This document shows positions 16,568 to 25,109 of a stretch of DNA of 39,993 nucleotides, in pieces. Source of the stretch: Spirosoma panaciterrae DSM 21099 (GTDB taxonomy: Bacteria > Bacteroidota > Bacteroidia > Cytophagales > Spirosomataceae). The notes beneath the pieces were generated by a model. That model searched no databases and was not told the DNA's origin. It worked only from the letters and a program-made list of their open reading frames with translations. The stretch spans positions 1 to 39,993 of the forward strand of contig NZ_KB893207.1 in the NCBI RefSeq assembly GCF_000374025.1, in the 5' to 3' direction. How positions within the stretch are numbered: position 1 is the first letter of the stretch; each line of letters starts with the position of its first letter. A program made the position numbers and the translations under genes.

Positions 16568-17887
16568 ATGAACCTCTCAACGGATAAAAAGCCAACCCGT
16601 GTGCGCTATGGCATGTTAGCACTCGTCTTTGTCAACGTGGCGATCAACTACCTGGACCGTGCTAACCTGTCGGTGGCGGCTACCGAGCTTGGAAAAGATC
16701 TGGAATTGTCGACTGTTGAGTTAGGAAACATATTTTCGGCATTTGGGTGGGCGTATGCTGCTTTGCAGATTCCGGGCGGGATCATTGCCGACCGATTTGG
16801 CCCACGAATCTTATACGCTTTTTGCCTCATTACCTGGTCAATCGCAACTATGGCGCAGTCGATAGCCAGTGGCTTTCTGAGCCTCTTCTCGCTTCGCTTG
16901 GCGACGGGTACGTTTGAAGCGCCTTCGTATCCGATCAACAATCGGGTGGTAACGAGTTGGTTTCCCGACAACGAACGGGCTTCGGCTATCTCCATGTATG
17001 TCTCCGGGCAGTTCATAGGCCTGGCGTTCCTGACTCCAGTTTTGGTGACGGTTCAATATTATGCAGGCTGGAAAGGGCTATTTATCGTTACGGGTCTGGT
17101 CGGTCTTGTCTGGGGTCTTGTCTGGTATCTGTTCTACCGCGACCCATTGGAACACCCACGCGTAAATCAAGATGAACTGGACTACATCGAAGAAGGGGGT
17201 GGACTGTTTCATGGCAAAAAATCAGGAACAGATACCCCGTCGTTGTGGCGCTGGGAGAATTTCAAACTGATCTTTTCGAAACGAACCTTATGGGGTGTGT
17301 ACATCGGACAGTTTTCGGTCAATGCCACGCTCTGGTTCTTTCTCACCTGGTTTCCAACCTATCTGGTCAAATACCGGGGCATCGATTTCCGGCAATCGGG
17401 TTATCTGGGGTCTATTCCGTTTCTGGCGGCTTGTGCAGGGCTTCTGCTGTCGGGCTTTGTATCGGATCGGCTGGTAAAACAGGGTAAATCGGTGAGTATG
17501 GCCCGAAAAACGCCAATCATTGTGGGTTTGCTGTTGTCGGTAGTTATTATCGGAGCCAACTATACCGACGATGTGGCCCTGATTATTTTCTTTATGTCGC
17601 TGGCCTTTTTTGGGGTTGGAATGGCGTTGATTTCCTGGGTCTTTGTGTCCATTTTATCGCCGAAACATCTGATCGGTCTGACGGGGGGCGTATTCAATTT
17701 CATGGGCAATCTGGCTTCTATTGTGGTGCCCATCACCATTGGGCATCTGATCACCGGCACTGATTTTAAGCCCGCCATTGTTTTTATCGGGATTGTTGAG
17801 TTTATCGGTGCCTGCGCTTACATATTTATGGTAGGAAAAGCCGAGCGAATTGCAGTCCCCGACGCTAAGGAAGAGATCGTATTATAG
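16568..17887 (+). CDS. MFS transporter, anion:cation symporter (ACS) family
   Basis: A 439-aa 12-TM transporter. It matches the ACS family (hexuronate, glucarate, galactonate and related organic-acid symporters): NYLDRANLSVA in TM1, LGNIFSAFGWAYAALQIPGGIIADRFGPR, and EAPSYPINNRVVTSWFP. A long cytoplasmic loop precedes TM7, as usual. The family points to a sugar acid or other organic anion, which fits the dehydrogenase, isomerase and SDR upstream. Last gene of the unit; a long hairpin follows at 17948. Confidence 0.9.
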   Translation: MNLSTDKKPTRVRYGMLALVFVNVAINYLDRANLSVAATELGKDLELSTVELGNIFSAFGWAYAALQIPGGIIADRFGPRILYAFCLITWSIATMAQSIASGFLSLFSLRLATGTFEAPSYPINNRVVTSWFPDNERASAISMYVSGQFIGLAFLTPVLVTVQYYAGWKGLFIVTGLVGLVWGLVWYLFYRDPLEHPRVNQDELDYIEEGGGLFHGKKSGTDTPSLWRWENFKLIFSKRTLWGVYIGQFSVNATLWFFLTWFPTYLVKYRGIDFRQSGYLGSIPFLAACAGLLLSGFVSDRLVKQGKSVSMARKTPIIVGLLLSVVIIGANYTDDVALIIFFMSLAFFGVGMALISWVFVSILSPKHLIGLTGGVFNFMGNLASIVVPITIGHLITGTDFKPAIVFIGIVEFIGACAYIFMVGKAERIAVPDAKEEIVL

Positions 17888-17947
17888 GAAAGAGGATTTC
17901 CCGCAAGTTGGCTTTAATCGGTTGAGTAGTTTGACTGCATAGTATTA

Positions 17948-17994
17948 GACTCCTTCTACAGGCTTTACGTAAACTGAAGCCTGTAGAAGGAGTC
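17948..17994 (+). terminator. Long hairpin, probable terminator of the sugar-acid unit
   Basis: A perfect 18-bp inverted repeat (17948-17965 with 17977-17994) with an 11-nt loop, 60 nt after the transporter stop. Only TTT follows, so it may stabilise the 3' end rather than be a textbook terminator. Confidence 0.6.
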
Positions 17995-18355
17995 TTTGTG
18001 TAAAGAAAGGTGTATTATTAGGTGTATATAATTTTTTTCATTGTACACTTATCGTTATTATTCCTTGTAAGTACTTATAAATCAGTAGGTTATTTCTTTG
18101 GATGGGCTTGCCCTAATCAATAAGCAGGGAATAGATAAGCCGTTGATCTTTCCCCTATTAGCTGGATTAATACTGTGCGGGCAACGGTAAGGAATAAAAC
18201 CCGGATTTTTGCTCATAGAGACGCGTAGTTATACGCTATGACGCTGTCTGTTTAACGATTTATTTTGCTTGTCACTTCATCGGAGAACATCATGTTACCG
18301 AGCCGTGTAGACGGCTGATTGTGTGTCAGTTTTACCTCGTTAAATAACATGCCAA
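17995..18355. other. Upstream region of the type VI secretion locus
   Basis: No gene seen. It is AT-rich to about 18110 and holds the candidate operator at 18065-18092 and a small 6-bp hairpin, AGCCGT-GTAG-ACGGCT, at 18301-18316. The -7-like box (ATTCCTTG ending 18067) is a poor fit, with TTG 16 bp upstream, so an activator or alternative sigma factor may be needed. Confidence 0.5.
18065..18092 (+). promoter_or_regulatory. 28-nt candidate operator, copy 2, upstream of the T6SS locus
   Basis: Begins TTGTAAGTAC and ends AGTAGGTTA, differing from 10502-10529 at only 3 of 28 positions. It lies 264 nt before the first gene of the T6SS locus, so a long leader mRNA would be expected if transcription starts here. 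Confidence 0.45.
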
Positions 18356-19282
18356 ATGACTACTCATCGCCCGCTTCTTACAGTATCCTGTCTGGTGGCC
18401 AGTATTGCTGCCATACAGGCTCAACCCATTGCTTCCTTAAATGCCGTAAGGCGGTCGTCGGAGTCGACAGCCATCGAAAATGCTCCGCGTAAACCAAAGG
18501 CAACCGTCGAAGCGCCTTTCTACATTAAGCTTTACGGATTTTATGGACTGTTAACACCGGGTTCACAAATTTCGACCAGTTATACGTCGGGCCAGTCCGG
18601 CATGACCAATACAGGATATAAAAATAACACCACTGGCTTAGGAGCAGGCCCTCGGGCTGGTGTTGGCGTTGGGGTGATTGTCAGCGAATTTATTAATCTG
18701 GGTATCGATGCCGATATGCTTTTTGGCTCGACCTTAACCACCGAAAATAACTACAAAGGCTCCAACTATACCTCTACAGGAACGACCTCATCGACACTAC
18801 GGGTATTGTCCATTACCCCCAACATCACCTTCAAAGCGCTCTCTCGTCCTGCCTATTATATCTATAACCGCCTTGGGCTGGTTGGTGGAATTGTTATGGA
18901 TTATAAGACAACGTCGAACAGTTTGTACGCCCCAACGACCGGCGCCAGTACTACTACGCTTAGTGAGACCGATTACCGTCAGAATTCACTGGCTATAGGT
19001 TATCAGGCTGCCCTAGGAATACAGTTTCGGCTGGGTGAGAGCCTGCGTGGCTTCGCAGAGATTGTTGCCTATAACCAGTCGTTTAAGCCTAAAGAATCAC
19101 TATATACCTCTTCCAGTACGAAGTCGGGTTCTACAACAAAGTCCAGCTACATCTATCAGTACAAGAGTGAGGGCGAATATTTCAACAGCAAACAGGATGG
19201 CCTGGATGTGTACCAGTCGCCAACCTATAATGTGGTGATGAATAGCGTTGGCGTTGGGGCCGGTATTATAGTCCGATTTTAA
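18356..19282 (+). CDS. Outer membrane beta-barrel protein, first gene of the T6SS locus
   Basis: A 308-aa protein with an N-terminal signal peptide (LLTVSCLVASIAAIQAQ, cleavage probably after QA). The mature part is rich in Gly, Ser, Thr and Tyr with alternating hydrophobic strands and ends in an aromatic GAGIIVRF, typical of outer-membrane beta barrels. Ser/Thr/Tyr-rich stretches (SLYTSSSTKSGSTTKSSY) look like surface loops. I cannot name a family. Only 12 nt separate it from tssE, so co-transcription is likely. A dedicated outer-membrane component of the secretion system is possible but unproved, because known T6SS baseplates and tubes do not need a barrel porin. Confidence 0.8.
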   Translation: MTTHRPLLTVSCLVASIAAIQAQPIASLNAVRRSSESTAIENAPRKPKATVEAPFYIKLYGFYGLLTPGSQISTSYTSGQSGMTNTGYKNNTTGLGAGPRAGVGVGVIVSEFINLGIDADMLFGSTLTTENNYKGSNYTSTGTTSSTLRVLSITPNITFKALSRPAYYIYNRLGLVGGIVMDYKTTSNSLYAPTTGASTTTLSETDYRQNSLAIGYQAALGIQFRLGESLRGFAEIVAYNQSFKPKESLYTSSSTKSGSTTKSSYIYQYKSEGEYFNSKQDGLDVYQSPTYNVVMNSVGVGAGIIVRF

Positions 19283-19294
19283 GTCACGGCTAGC

Positions 19295-19726
19295 ATGTCA
19301 CAACCTTATTATGCATTGCCCCTGCGTTTCGATGAGGTGTTGCAACATAAACCGCATCCTACCTGCTCGTTGCCACAATCCATTGCCCAGAATTTATACC
19401 TGATGCTGACAACGCACTTTGCGGAATCACGTTTCGATGAATCCTTTGGGTGCAGTTTGTGGGATGAAGATTTTTCGAATCAGGCCAATAGCCGATGGAA
19501 AGAAGAGGTTCGCCAATCCATCGAAGCGTCGATAGCCGAGCACGAAAAGCGACTCACTCAGGTGCGGGTGCGGGTTGATCTGAACGACCAGGAGATGCAG
19601 CTTGGACGGGTAAGCAAACGAGTAAAACGGCGGCTGACGGTCTGGATTGATGGCCAGTTGGTCCGTACTAATGAACAATTTTCGTTTCAGCGGAGCCTGT
19701 TTCTGGCTCCGCTGTCGACGGAGTAA
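19295..19726 (+). CDS. tssE: T6SS baseplate subunit TssE (GPW/gp25 family)
   Basis: A 143-aa cytosolic protein of the phage gp25 lysozyme-like baseplate family. The family signature is visible: SLPQSIAQNLYLMLTTHFAESRFDESFGCSLW, with the ESRFD element that wedges against the sheath, and a central amphipathic helix (SIAEHEKRLTQVRVRV) followed by a beta strand and a KRRLTVWIDG ending. Length is normal. Its place next to tssF, tssG and tssK supports the call: in the wedge complex TssE links TssF/TssG to the first sheath ring. Confidence 0.88.
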   Translation: MSQPYYALPLRFDEVLQHKPHPTCSLPQSIAQNLYLMLTTHFAESRFDESFGCSLWDEDFSNQANSRWKEEVRQSIEASIAEHEKRLTQVRVRVDLNDQEMQLGRVSKRVKRRLTVWIDGQLVRTNEQFSFQRSLFLAPLSTE

Positions 19727-19793
19727 CCGATTTGTGGGATTCGGTTTGGAGGAACTACCAGGTGCGTTAGCCAACCTGAACGAAATCCTGTAA

Positions 19794-21686
19794 ATGGAAT
19801 GCCAACTACCAACTAACCCATACAAAATGGCTACCGATCTGGCTTCAGAAGGTTTTTCCCGCGAACGAGTCAAATCCCGGATGTTGCGCCGGGCGGCTGA
19901 GTTATGGGGGTATGCCGAAACCGATCTGGATAGTTTCGATCCGTTGGTAGCGTTGCTGATCGAAGCCTGTGCGATGGAATTTGAACGGCTCTCGGTCGAA
20001 GTGGGCAATACCCAGACTCGCCTGCTTGATCGGCTGGCGCAGGTGCTACACCCCGAACCCGATGTGGCACGTCCTGCTTTTGCTATTGCACAGACGCGTT
20101 CGGTAGAGCCCAGCGCCATGCTTTCGCCCGTTACCCAGCTTAGCTTCAAACGGGCTGGTGGGGCTCGGGCCGATGCCAATACGGTGCCCGAAGCTTTTTT
20201 TTCGCCCGTTGCTACGTGTCCGATTGTCGACGGGGCTATTCGGTATATGGCTACCACCGAAACCTTGTACCGGATCGATGAGGGCATTCAGAAAATACCC
20301 ATTGCCCAGCGTCAGGGGGCGGCTGTATCCCTCTATCAATCCGTTTGGTTAGGTATTGACATCGATGGAGAGGTGGCTTCGCTGGAGGGGGTATCGTTCT
20401 TTTTCGACTGGCCTTCTGAAGTCGACCGACAGGCGCATCTGGCCATGCTGACAACGGCATCCTGGTGGCTGGGTGGGCAAACGATGCAGGTACGCCCAGG
20501 CTTACCGACCCATACGCTGGCTTCTTCGTCCGGTTCGTTGCTGGAGAATGAATTCAATGCTATGCACAAGGTCGAGAAACTGGCCATGGCTACCTATGAA
20601 CGCCATTTTGCGACCGTTGAATCGGCCCCTTTGTTCTCATCCATACCCGATCAGCGCCAATCTTACCCATCAGTTTTCGCGAATTGGTTTTCGGAACGGG
20701 AGTTGCGTACACTCCGGGAGTCGGTTTGGTGGGTCGAACTAAGGTTGCCGCATACGGTTAGTGCGCAGGCGCTGGCAGGTATGGTTTGTGGAATCAATTG
20801 CTTTCCAGTTCTAAACCGACGGCTACACCGGATTACGTACCGATTGCAGCAGAACCTGAACATCATCCCCCTCGAAACGGATCGATGCTTCCTGGCGGTC
20901 CGGGATGTACGAACCAGCCAGAACCGCTCATTGACGGCTATTCCGCTGGGAAGTATGTCTGACGTTGAAGCTGAAACCTATACAGTTCAATATGGCGTCA
21001 GTCGGTTCGATGACCGGGATGCCCGGCAGGCATTGACCAATTTGCAGGATTTGCTGCGCGACGAAAGCGCTTCCTTTGCGGCATTGGGCGAGGATTTTCT
21101 GACGTCTGTTATCCGGGAACTGAATCAGGCACTGGCCCGGCTCGAAGCTAAAGTTGACCAGAATACCCGTAAACGAGATACAATTCCTTACCTGATTATC
21201 AAGCCCAAACAAACGGGCGAAACGGTTTTTATAGAGTACTGGACCTGTGATGGTGAAGCGGCTAACCGAATACCGATGGGTAGTCGCCTGATCCCTTACG
21301 CTGACAATAATCTTCGGAAAGAAGCTGGGTTTCTACTTACAGCGACTACCGGAGGACGTGAACGGTTGAAAGAATCGGAGAAAATTATTCAATACAAACG
21401 GGCCCTGTTGACCCGAAATCGGATTGTAACCCTGGAAGATGTTCGAGTCGTTTGTCAGGCCGAATTAGGTCATCATCTTCAGACGGTACATATCGAACGG
21501 GCCTACCGGATCGACCCATTACCGACCAATGGATTTCAACGGTGTATCCGGGTCAGTTTACAGCCCTCCGCCAGAAGTACCTATTCGGCTGCCGATTGGG
21601 AGCAGCAAGCCATCTTATTGAACCGCCATCTTGAAGCGCAGTCGGTATCGGCCTTACCGTTTGACGTGGTTGTGCAGCCGGGGTAA
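19794..21686 (+). CDS. tssF: T6SS baseplate subunit TssF
   Basis: A 630-aa protein in the usual TssF size range and the largest wedge subunit. N-terminal features fit the family: KSRMLRRAAELWGYAETDLDSFDPLVALLIEACAMEFERLSVEV then LLDRLAQVLHPEPDVARPAFAIAQ (TssF proteins generally begin with such a helical segment followed by the L.P..... entry). No signal peptide or membrane segment. ATG 19794 is used; an internal ATG at residue 12 (MATDLASEG) is possible. 60 nt upstream of the tssG frame. Confidence 0.88.
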   Translation: MECQLPTNPYKMATDLASEGFSRERVKSRMLRRAAELWGYAETDLDSFDPLVALLIEACAMEFERLSVEVGNTQTRLLDRLAQVLHPEPDVARPAFAIAQTRSVEPSAMLSPVTQLSFKRAGGARADANTVPEAFFSPVATCPIVDGAIRYMATTETLYRIDEGIQKIPIAQRQGAAVSLYQSVWLGIDIDGEVASLEGVSFFFDWPSEVDRQAHLAMLTTASWWLGGQTMQVRPGLPTHTLASSSGSLLENEFNAMHKVEKLAMATYERHFATVESAPLFSSIPDQRQSYPSVFANWFSERELRTLRESVWWVELRLPHTVSAQALAGMVCGINCFPVLNRRLHRITYRLQQNLNIIPLETDRCFLAVRDVRTSQNRSLTAIPLGSMSDVEAETYTVQYGVSRFDDRDARQALTNLQDLLRDESASFAALGEDFLTSVIRELNQALARLEAKVDQNTRKRDTIPYLIIKPKQTGETVFIEYWTCDGEAANRIPMGSRLIPYADNNLRKEAGFLLTATTGGRERLKESEKIIQYKRALLTRNRIVTLEDVRVVCQAELGHHLQTVHIERAYRIDPLPTNGFQRCIRVSLQPSARSTYSAADWEQQAILLNRHLEAQSVSALPFDVVVQPG

Positions 21687-21767
21687 AGGCAGATGCAGGG
21701 CCTCCTATTCAGGGAAAACAGGGTTAAATAAAATGAATTCGTTGAATTGATTGCCAATCGAAGACGT

Positions 21768-22703
21768 ATGAATGTACTCTCCATCTATGCCGACCAACTG
21801 AAGCACCTGCCTGTCGACCTGAAGGCTGAGGTAGTGCTGGCGGATATGCTCGAAGATGGAGTTTCACTCGATGAATTGATTCTGAATCCGCTTGGGCTTA
21901 CCAAACGAGCGTTTGGGCGCGACATCAGCCAGACCAGATGGGCAGAGTCCCAGCATATGACAAAGCGGTGGTTGCAAATTGACCTGAATCGCAGCGGCTT
22001 GTACGATCTCCTGCCAGAAGGAGTTTTTCATCAGCCAACGGCGAACGAGGTAGCGACTTCCAAAGAGGTTATTCTGCGCGAAATGAGCATTCAGCGTGAG
22101 CGGGAAAAAGCGGCCCGCGCGTTTTTTCTGCCGTTTGAGCAGGAGTTTTTTCGCCAGCGGATTCGAATTGAGCAGGAGCAGCGGGCCTATCCGATTCACA
22201 CCGATACCGAACAGCCGAATGAAGTGCTGAGCTGGTTCTGGAATCTGCCCGGTTTTCTGACCTCAGAGCAGGTGAAACGTCTCTTGTACATCTTGCCGCA
22301 GATACACCTTATGGTGGGCGATCTGGTGGCCATGACGGCCTGTTTCGAGCAAGTGCTTGAAGAGCGCGTAAGTCTGCGGCTTGAACCGGGCGGTACGACA
22401 TTAGTCGAAGTCGATACGGCACCACTGGGTGAGTGGCAGTTGGGCGAAAGCTCCGTATTCGACGGGTGGCTCCGCGATGAGGAACCGCTGCTGCGTATGA
22501 CCGTACATATCGACCGAACCGAGCGGGTGGCCTATTATCTGCCCGGCAACGATGGTCGCTGGATGATCGAATGGCTGGCGGGCTATCTGGTTCCGCTGGA
22601 TGCTGCGGTCGGTATCGAACTGGACACGTCGGTTCTGAGCGATGCGTTTGTGCTGGCAGAAAACGAAGTATTTGGACGATTGGATTTCACAACACACGTA
22701 TAA
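21768..22703 (+). CDS. tssG: T6SS baseplate subunit TssG
   Basis: A 311-aa cytosolic protein placed directly after tssF, where the wedge partner TssG is expected, and of suitable length. It begins MNVLSIYADQLKHLPVDLKAEV and contains an early segment LNPLGLTKRAFGRDIS. Sequence identity to proteobacterial TssG is low in Bacteroidota, so the call rests on position, size and general similarity. The frame is open from a TTG at 21747, but ATG 21768 is the natural start. Its stop is 1 nt before a 28-bp palindrome that separates it from tssK. Confidence 0.8.
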   Translation: MNVLSIYADQLKHLPVDLKAEVVLADMLEDGVSLDELILNPLGLTKRAFGRDISQTRWAESQHMTKRWLQIDLNRSGLYDLLPEGVFHQPTANEVATSKEVILREMSIQREREKAARAFFLPFEQEFFRQRIRIEQEQRAYPIHTDTEQPNEVLSWFWNLPGFLTSEQVKRLLYILPQIHLMVGDLVAMTACFEQVLEERVSLRLEPGGTTLVEVDTAPLGEWQLGESSVFDGWLRDEEPLLRMTVHIDRTERVAYYLPGNDGRWMIEWLAGYLVPLDAAVGIELDTSVLSDAFVLAENEVFGRLDFTTHV

Positions 22704-22704
22704 T

Positions 22705-22772
22705 ATGTATGATGTATGATATAGGATGTATTTAATGTACTCTGAATACATCCTATATCCTACATCATACAT
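22705..22772. repeat. 28-bp palindrome of four 7-bp units between tssG and tssK
   Basis: Arms 22705-22732 and 22745-22772 are reverse complements with one mismatch and a 12-nt loop. Each arm is exactly four 7-bp units of the ATGTATG type. It fills nearly the whole tssG-tssK gap and could attenuate transcription or shield mRNA ends. Confidence 0.9.
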
Positions 22773-22793
22773 CAGTAACACGCCCTCTCTATT

Positions 22794-23951
22794 ATGACAA
22801 TACCCGAACTCTCGTATCTGCCTGTAAACTGGGTCGATGGCATGAAAATCGCCCGGCGCCATTTTACGGAATGGGAAAATTTCATGCACGACCAACTGCG
22901 GGATAGCCACGCTATGGGGCTGTCGCGGTTTCGATATGGTATTCTGCCTGCCTCGAATGCCCTCGACATGCAGATTCAATGTGATTACAACCAGAATATA
23001 AAAGTGCAGCTTCGCACCTGTCGGGCGGTTAGCCCACACGGAGGCCGAATCGATTACCACAACCCGACCGACTCGCTGACGTGTACAACCTCCTTTTCGA
23101 CGTTGGCAGCCACCTATGGCTTGCAAACGGGCAAGCCACAAACGTTCGATGTGTTACTGACGGTCGATCCTTTCAAACGGGTACCGGCTGGTGAGCCGAT
23201 CCTGACCGAAACCCCACCCCGGCATCCGCATACCCGTCCCGAATACCGACTCGATGTGGTGCCATCGGCGCAGGTACGAGCGGGTGAATTAAGTTACCAG
23301 TTGATTGTCGGTCGAATTCGGTATGGGAACGGTGAGGTTCAGCAGGACCCCGATTACCTACCTGCCTGTACATCGGTCTACAGCCTGCCCCGACTCCAGC
23401 AGTGGCATCAGCAATTTGGTAAACACCTCGAATCGCTGGAAACGAATGCGTACAAAATCTTGCAGCGTACCAAGGAGCGGGATTCGAAAAATGGATTGCA
23501 AACCAGCACCCTACTGATGGCTGAGCGGATTGTGTTTACGCTGGGCGACATCAGCACACGCTATAGCTGGATTGTACCCTATGAACCACCTGTATACATG
23601 GCCGAAACCCTTTTACGGCCTATTCAGGCGATGCGAGTAGTAATGACCATGCTTAGTGGACGTGAGCGGGAAGAGTTTATTGGTTATATCAGCGAATGGG
23701 CCGATCTGACGCCTGGGGCACTGGAGGCCCAACTGAATGCCGTTTTGCAATTACCGTATGAACACACAGAGCTAACCAGCCTGCTGACAGAGCTGGATAC
23801 GTTTTACCGAACGGTTTCGAATGTGTTTTACAAGCTGGCTCAACTGGATTTTATTGGAAAACGCAAAGGGCAAAACGTCTTTATAATCGAGCATGAGGTA
23901 AAAGAAACCCCTCCCGAAAAACCCCGTTCGCGCTGGAGCCCGCTAGGGTAG
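22794..23951 (+). CDS. tssK: T6SS baseplate subunit TssK
   Basis: A 385-aa cytosolic protein of the TssK (VasE/ImpJ) family, which links the wedge complex to the membrane complex and resembles phage receptor-binding proteins. The N-terminal VNWVDGMKIARRHF..(W)ENF..DQLRDS fits the TssK start (W..G..... HF). A beta-rich shoulder domain and a helical mid-region (around residues 215-330) precede the C-terminal head domain. Slightly shorter than the ~440-aa proteobacterial form, as in Bacteroidota. ATG at 22794. Confidence 0.85.
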   Translation: MTIPELSYLPVNWVDGMKIARRHFTEWENFMHDQLRDSHAMGLSRFRYGILPASNALDMQIQCDYNQNIKVQLRTCRAVSPHGGRIDYHNPTDSLTCTTSFSTLAATYGLQTGKPQTFDVLLTVDPFKRVPAGEPILTETPPRHPHTRPEYRLDVVPSAQVRAGELSYQLIVGRIRYGNGEVQQDPDYLPACTSVYSLPRLQQWHQQFGKHLESLETNAYKILQRTKERDSKNGLQTSTLLMAERIVFTLGDISTRYSWIVPYEPPVYMAETLLRPIQAMRVVMTMLSGREREEFIGYISEWADLTPGALEAQLNAVLQLPYEHTELTSLLTELDTFYRTVSNVFYKLAQLDFIGKRKGQNVFIIEHEVKETPPEKPRSRWSPLG

Positions 23952-24063
23952 AACCGCTAAATAAGTCGTTCTAAGTAGCTGTCTGAAAATAAGTTAACAT
24001 TGATTGATGCAACTGTTTCGGTGGTCTGCCCGAAGCAATAGAAAAAACCTCTCTATATAATCG

Positions 24064-24993
24064 ATGGAACCTCTCAATAAACCCGAACGCCAGCAAGCTT
24101 TCAGCCGATTTCTGGGTGTGTATTGTCTTTCGCTCAGTATTCCCCTACTGGCTGTATATCTTCTTTTCAGCGCACCAAATTATGTGCTGAAACAGGAAAA
24201 CGCTCGTTTGACCGAAACCCTGAATGAGCAGACCCAAAAGCTGATGAAACCCATGGAAGGTGTAACGGCAAACCTGAAAACGCTCCAAACTACCGATCAG
24301 GCGTATTTAAAAGCGACCGATATTGAGAAGGGGAGCTTAAAAACACAACTCTCTGGGTTGGAGAGCGGTATTCAGCAGCAGGTAAATAGTCTGAAAGCCG
24401 ATACGGTGCAGTTGAAGCCAATGAACAAGCAGTTGTCGCATGGGATCATCAATGCCTACGACGCCGTACTTACGTACCGAAATAGCATCAGCTATCTGCG
24501 TGAATTGCTGGAAAAAGAAGGGATCGATGCCAGCCAGATCGATAAACTAACGGCAGCGCTCACGCAGACCCGGCAGGAAAACGAAATGCTGAAACTCCTG
24601 GCGGCTAAATCAGCAGCGCCAGCGGCTGCTCCGGCTCCATCGGGTGGGGGTGGAAATGTTCCCAATTACCTATCCCAGTTTCAGGAATGTACGGGTAAAC
24701 TGGTCGATGCCCAACGACGGATCAATGACCTGACTGCACAGTTGAAAGCGGCTGGCAGTACACCCGCCCCAACGGTATCGGCGCCAGCCTCAGGGGGCGT
24801 GTCACGAGCTGATGTGGAAATGGAAATCGTTGATCGGTGTGAGAAAAAGGCTGATGCTACAAACCGCCCACCGCTCTGGCGTCGGCCACTTTACGAATTC
24901 GCAGTAGAAACTCTGGAAAAAAATACCCGCCCCGATGCCCAGCAGCGCATTACGACCATCAATGCCAAGCTGCGCCGATTGGGTTCCGATTGA
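24064..24993 (+). CDS. tssO: T6SS transmembrane protein TssO (Bacteroidota-specific)
   Basis: A 309-aa protein with a short cytoplasmic N-terminus (MEPLNKPERQQAFSRFLGVY), one membrane segment at about residues 17-37 (LSLSIPLLAVYLLFSAP) and a long coiled-coil periplasmic part. Two Ala/Pro/Gly-rich linkers interrupt it (around residues 182-198, AAPAAAPAPSGGGGN, and ~236-249). The N-terminal ERR(Q)AF..F pattern before a single TM followed by coiled coil is that of TssO in T6SSiii, which replaces proteobacterial TssJLM-type components together with TssN, TssP, TssQ and TssR. Longer than typical TssO of ~150-200 aa. Located between tssK and tssH. Confidence 0.75.
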   Translation: MEPLNKPERQQAFSRFLGVYCLSLSIPLLAVYLLFSAPNYVLKQENARLTETLNEQTQKLMKPMEGVTANLKTLQTTDQAYLKATDIEKGSLKTQLSGLESGIQQQVNSLKADTVQLKPMNKQLSHGIINAYDAVLTYRNSISYLRELLEKEGIDASQIDKLTAALTQTRQENEMLKLLAAKSAAPAAAPAPSGGGGNVPNYLSQFQECTGKLVDAQRRINDLTAQLKAAGSTPAPTVSAPASGGVSRADVEMEIVDRCEKKADATNRPPLWRRPLYEFAVETLEKNTRPDAQQRITTINAKLRRLGSD

Positions 24994-25002
24994 CGAAAGT
25001 CA

Positions 25003-25078
25003 GGCATTGTCAAAGGTGGTCAAGCATTGTGACTTACCACTCTTGACCACCTTTGACAATGCCCGACCATCCCTGACT
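25003..25078. repeat. 22-bp palindrome with 10-bp-phased units before tssH
   Basis: Perfect arms 25003-25024 and 25042-25063, extended by AGTCAGG (24998-25004) with CCTGACT (25072-25078). GAC recurs at 25045, 25055, 25065 and 25075, exactly 10 bp apart, so the arms are built of 10-bp units resembling TTGACCACCT. It occupies the tssO-tssH gap. Confidence 0.85.
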
Positions 25079-25109
25079 ACCCTTGTCCCATTTCCTAAAC
25101 CCTGTTCTG

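Noticed and set aside
19735..19794. A 19-codon frame in the tssE-tssF gap whose stop overlaps the tssF ATG
   Set aside because: Too short and with no convincing start. It could be a leader peptide for coupled translation but there is no evidence.
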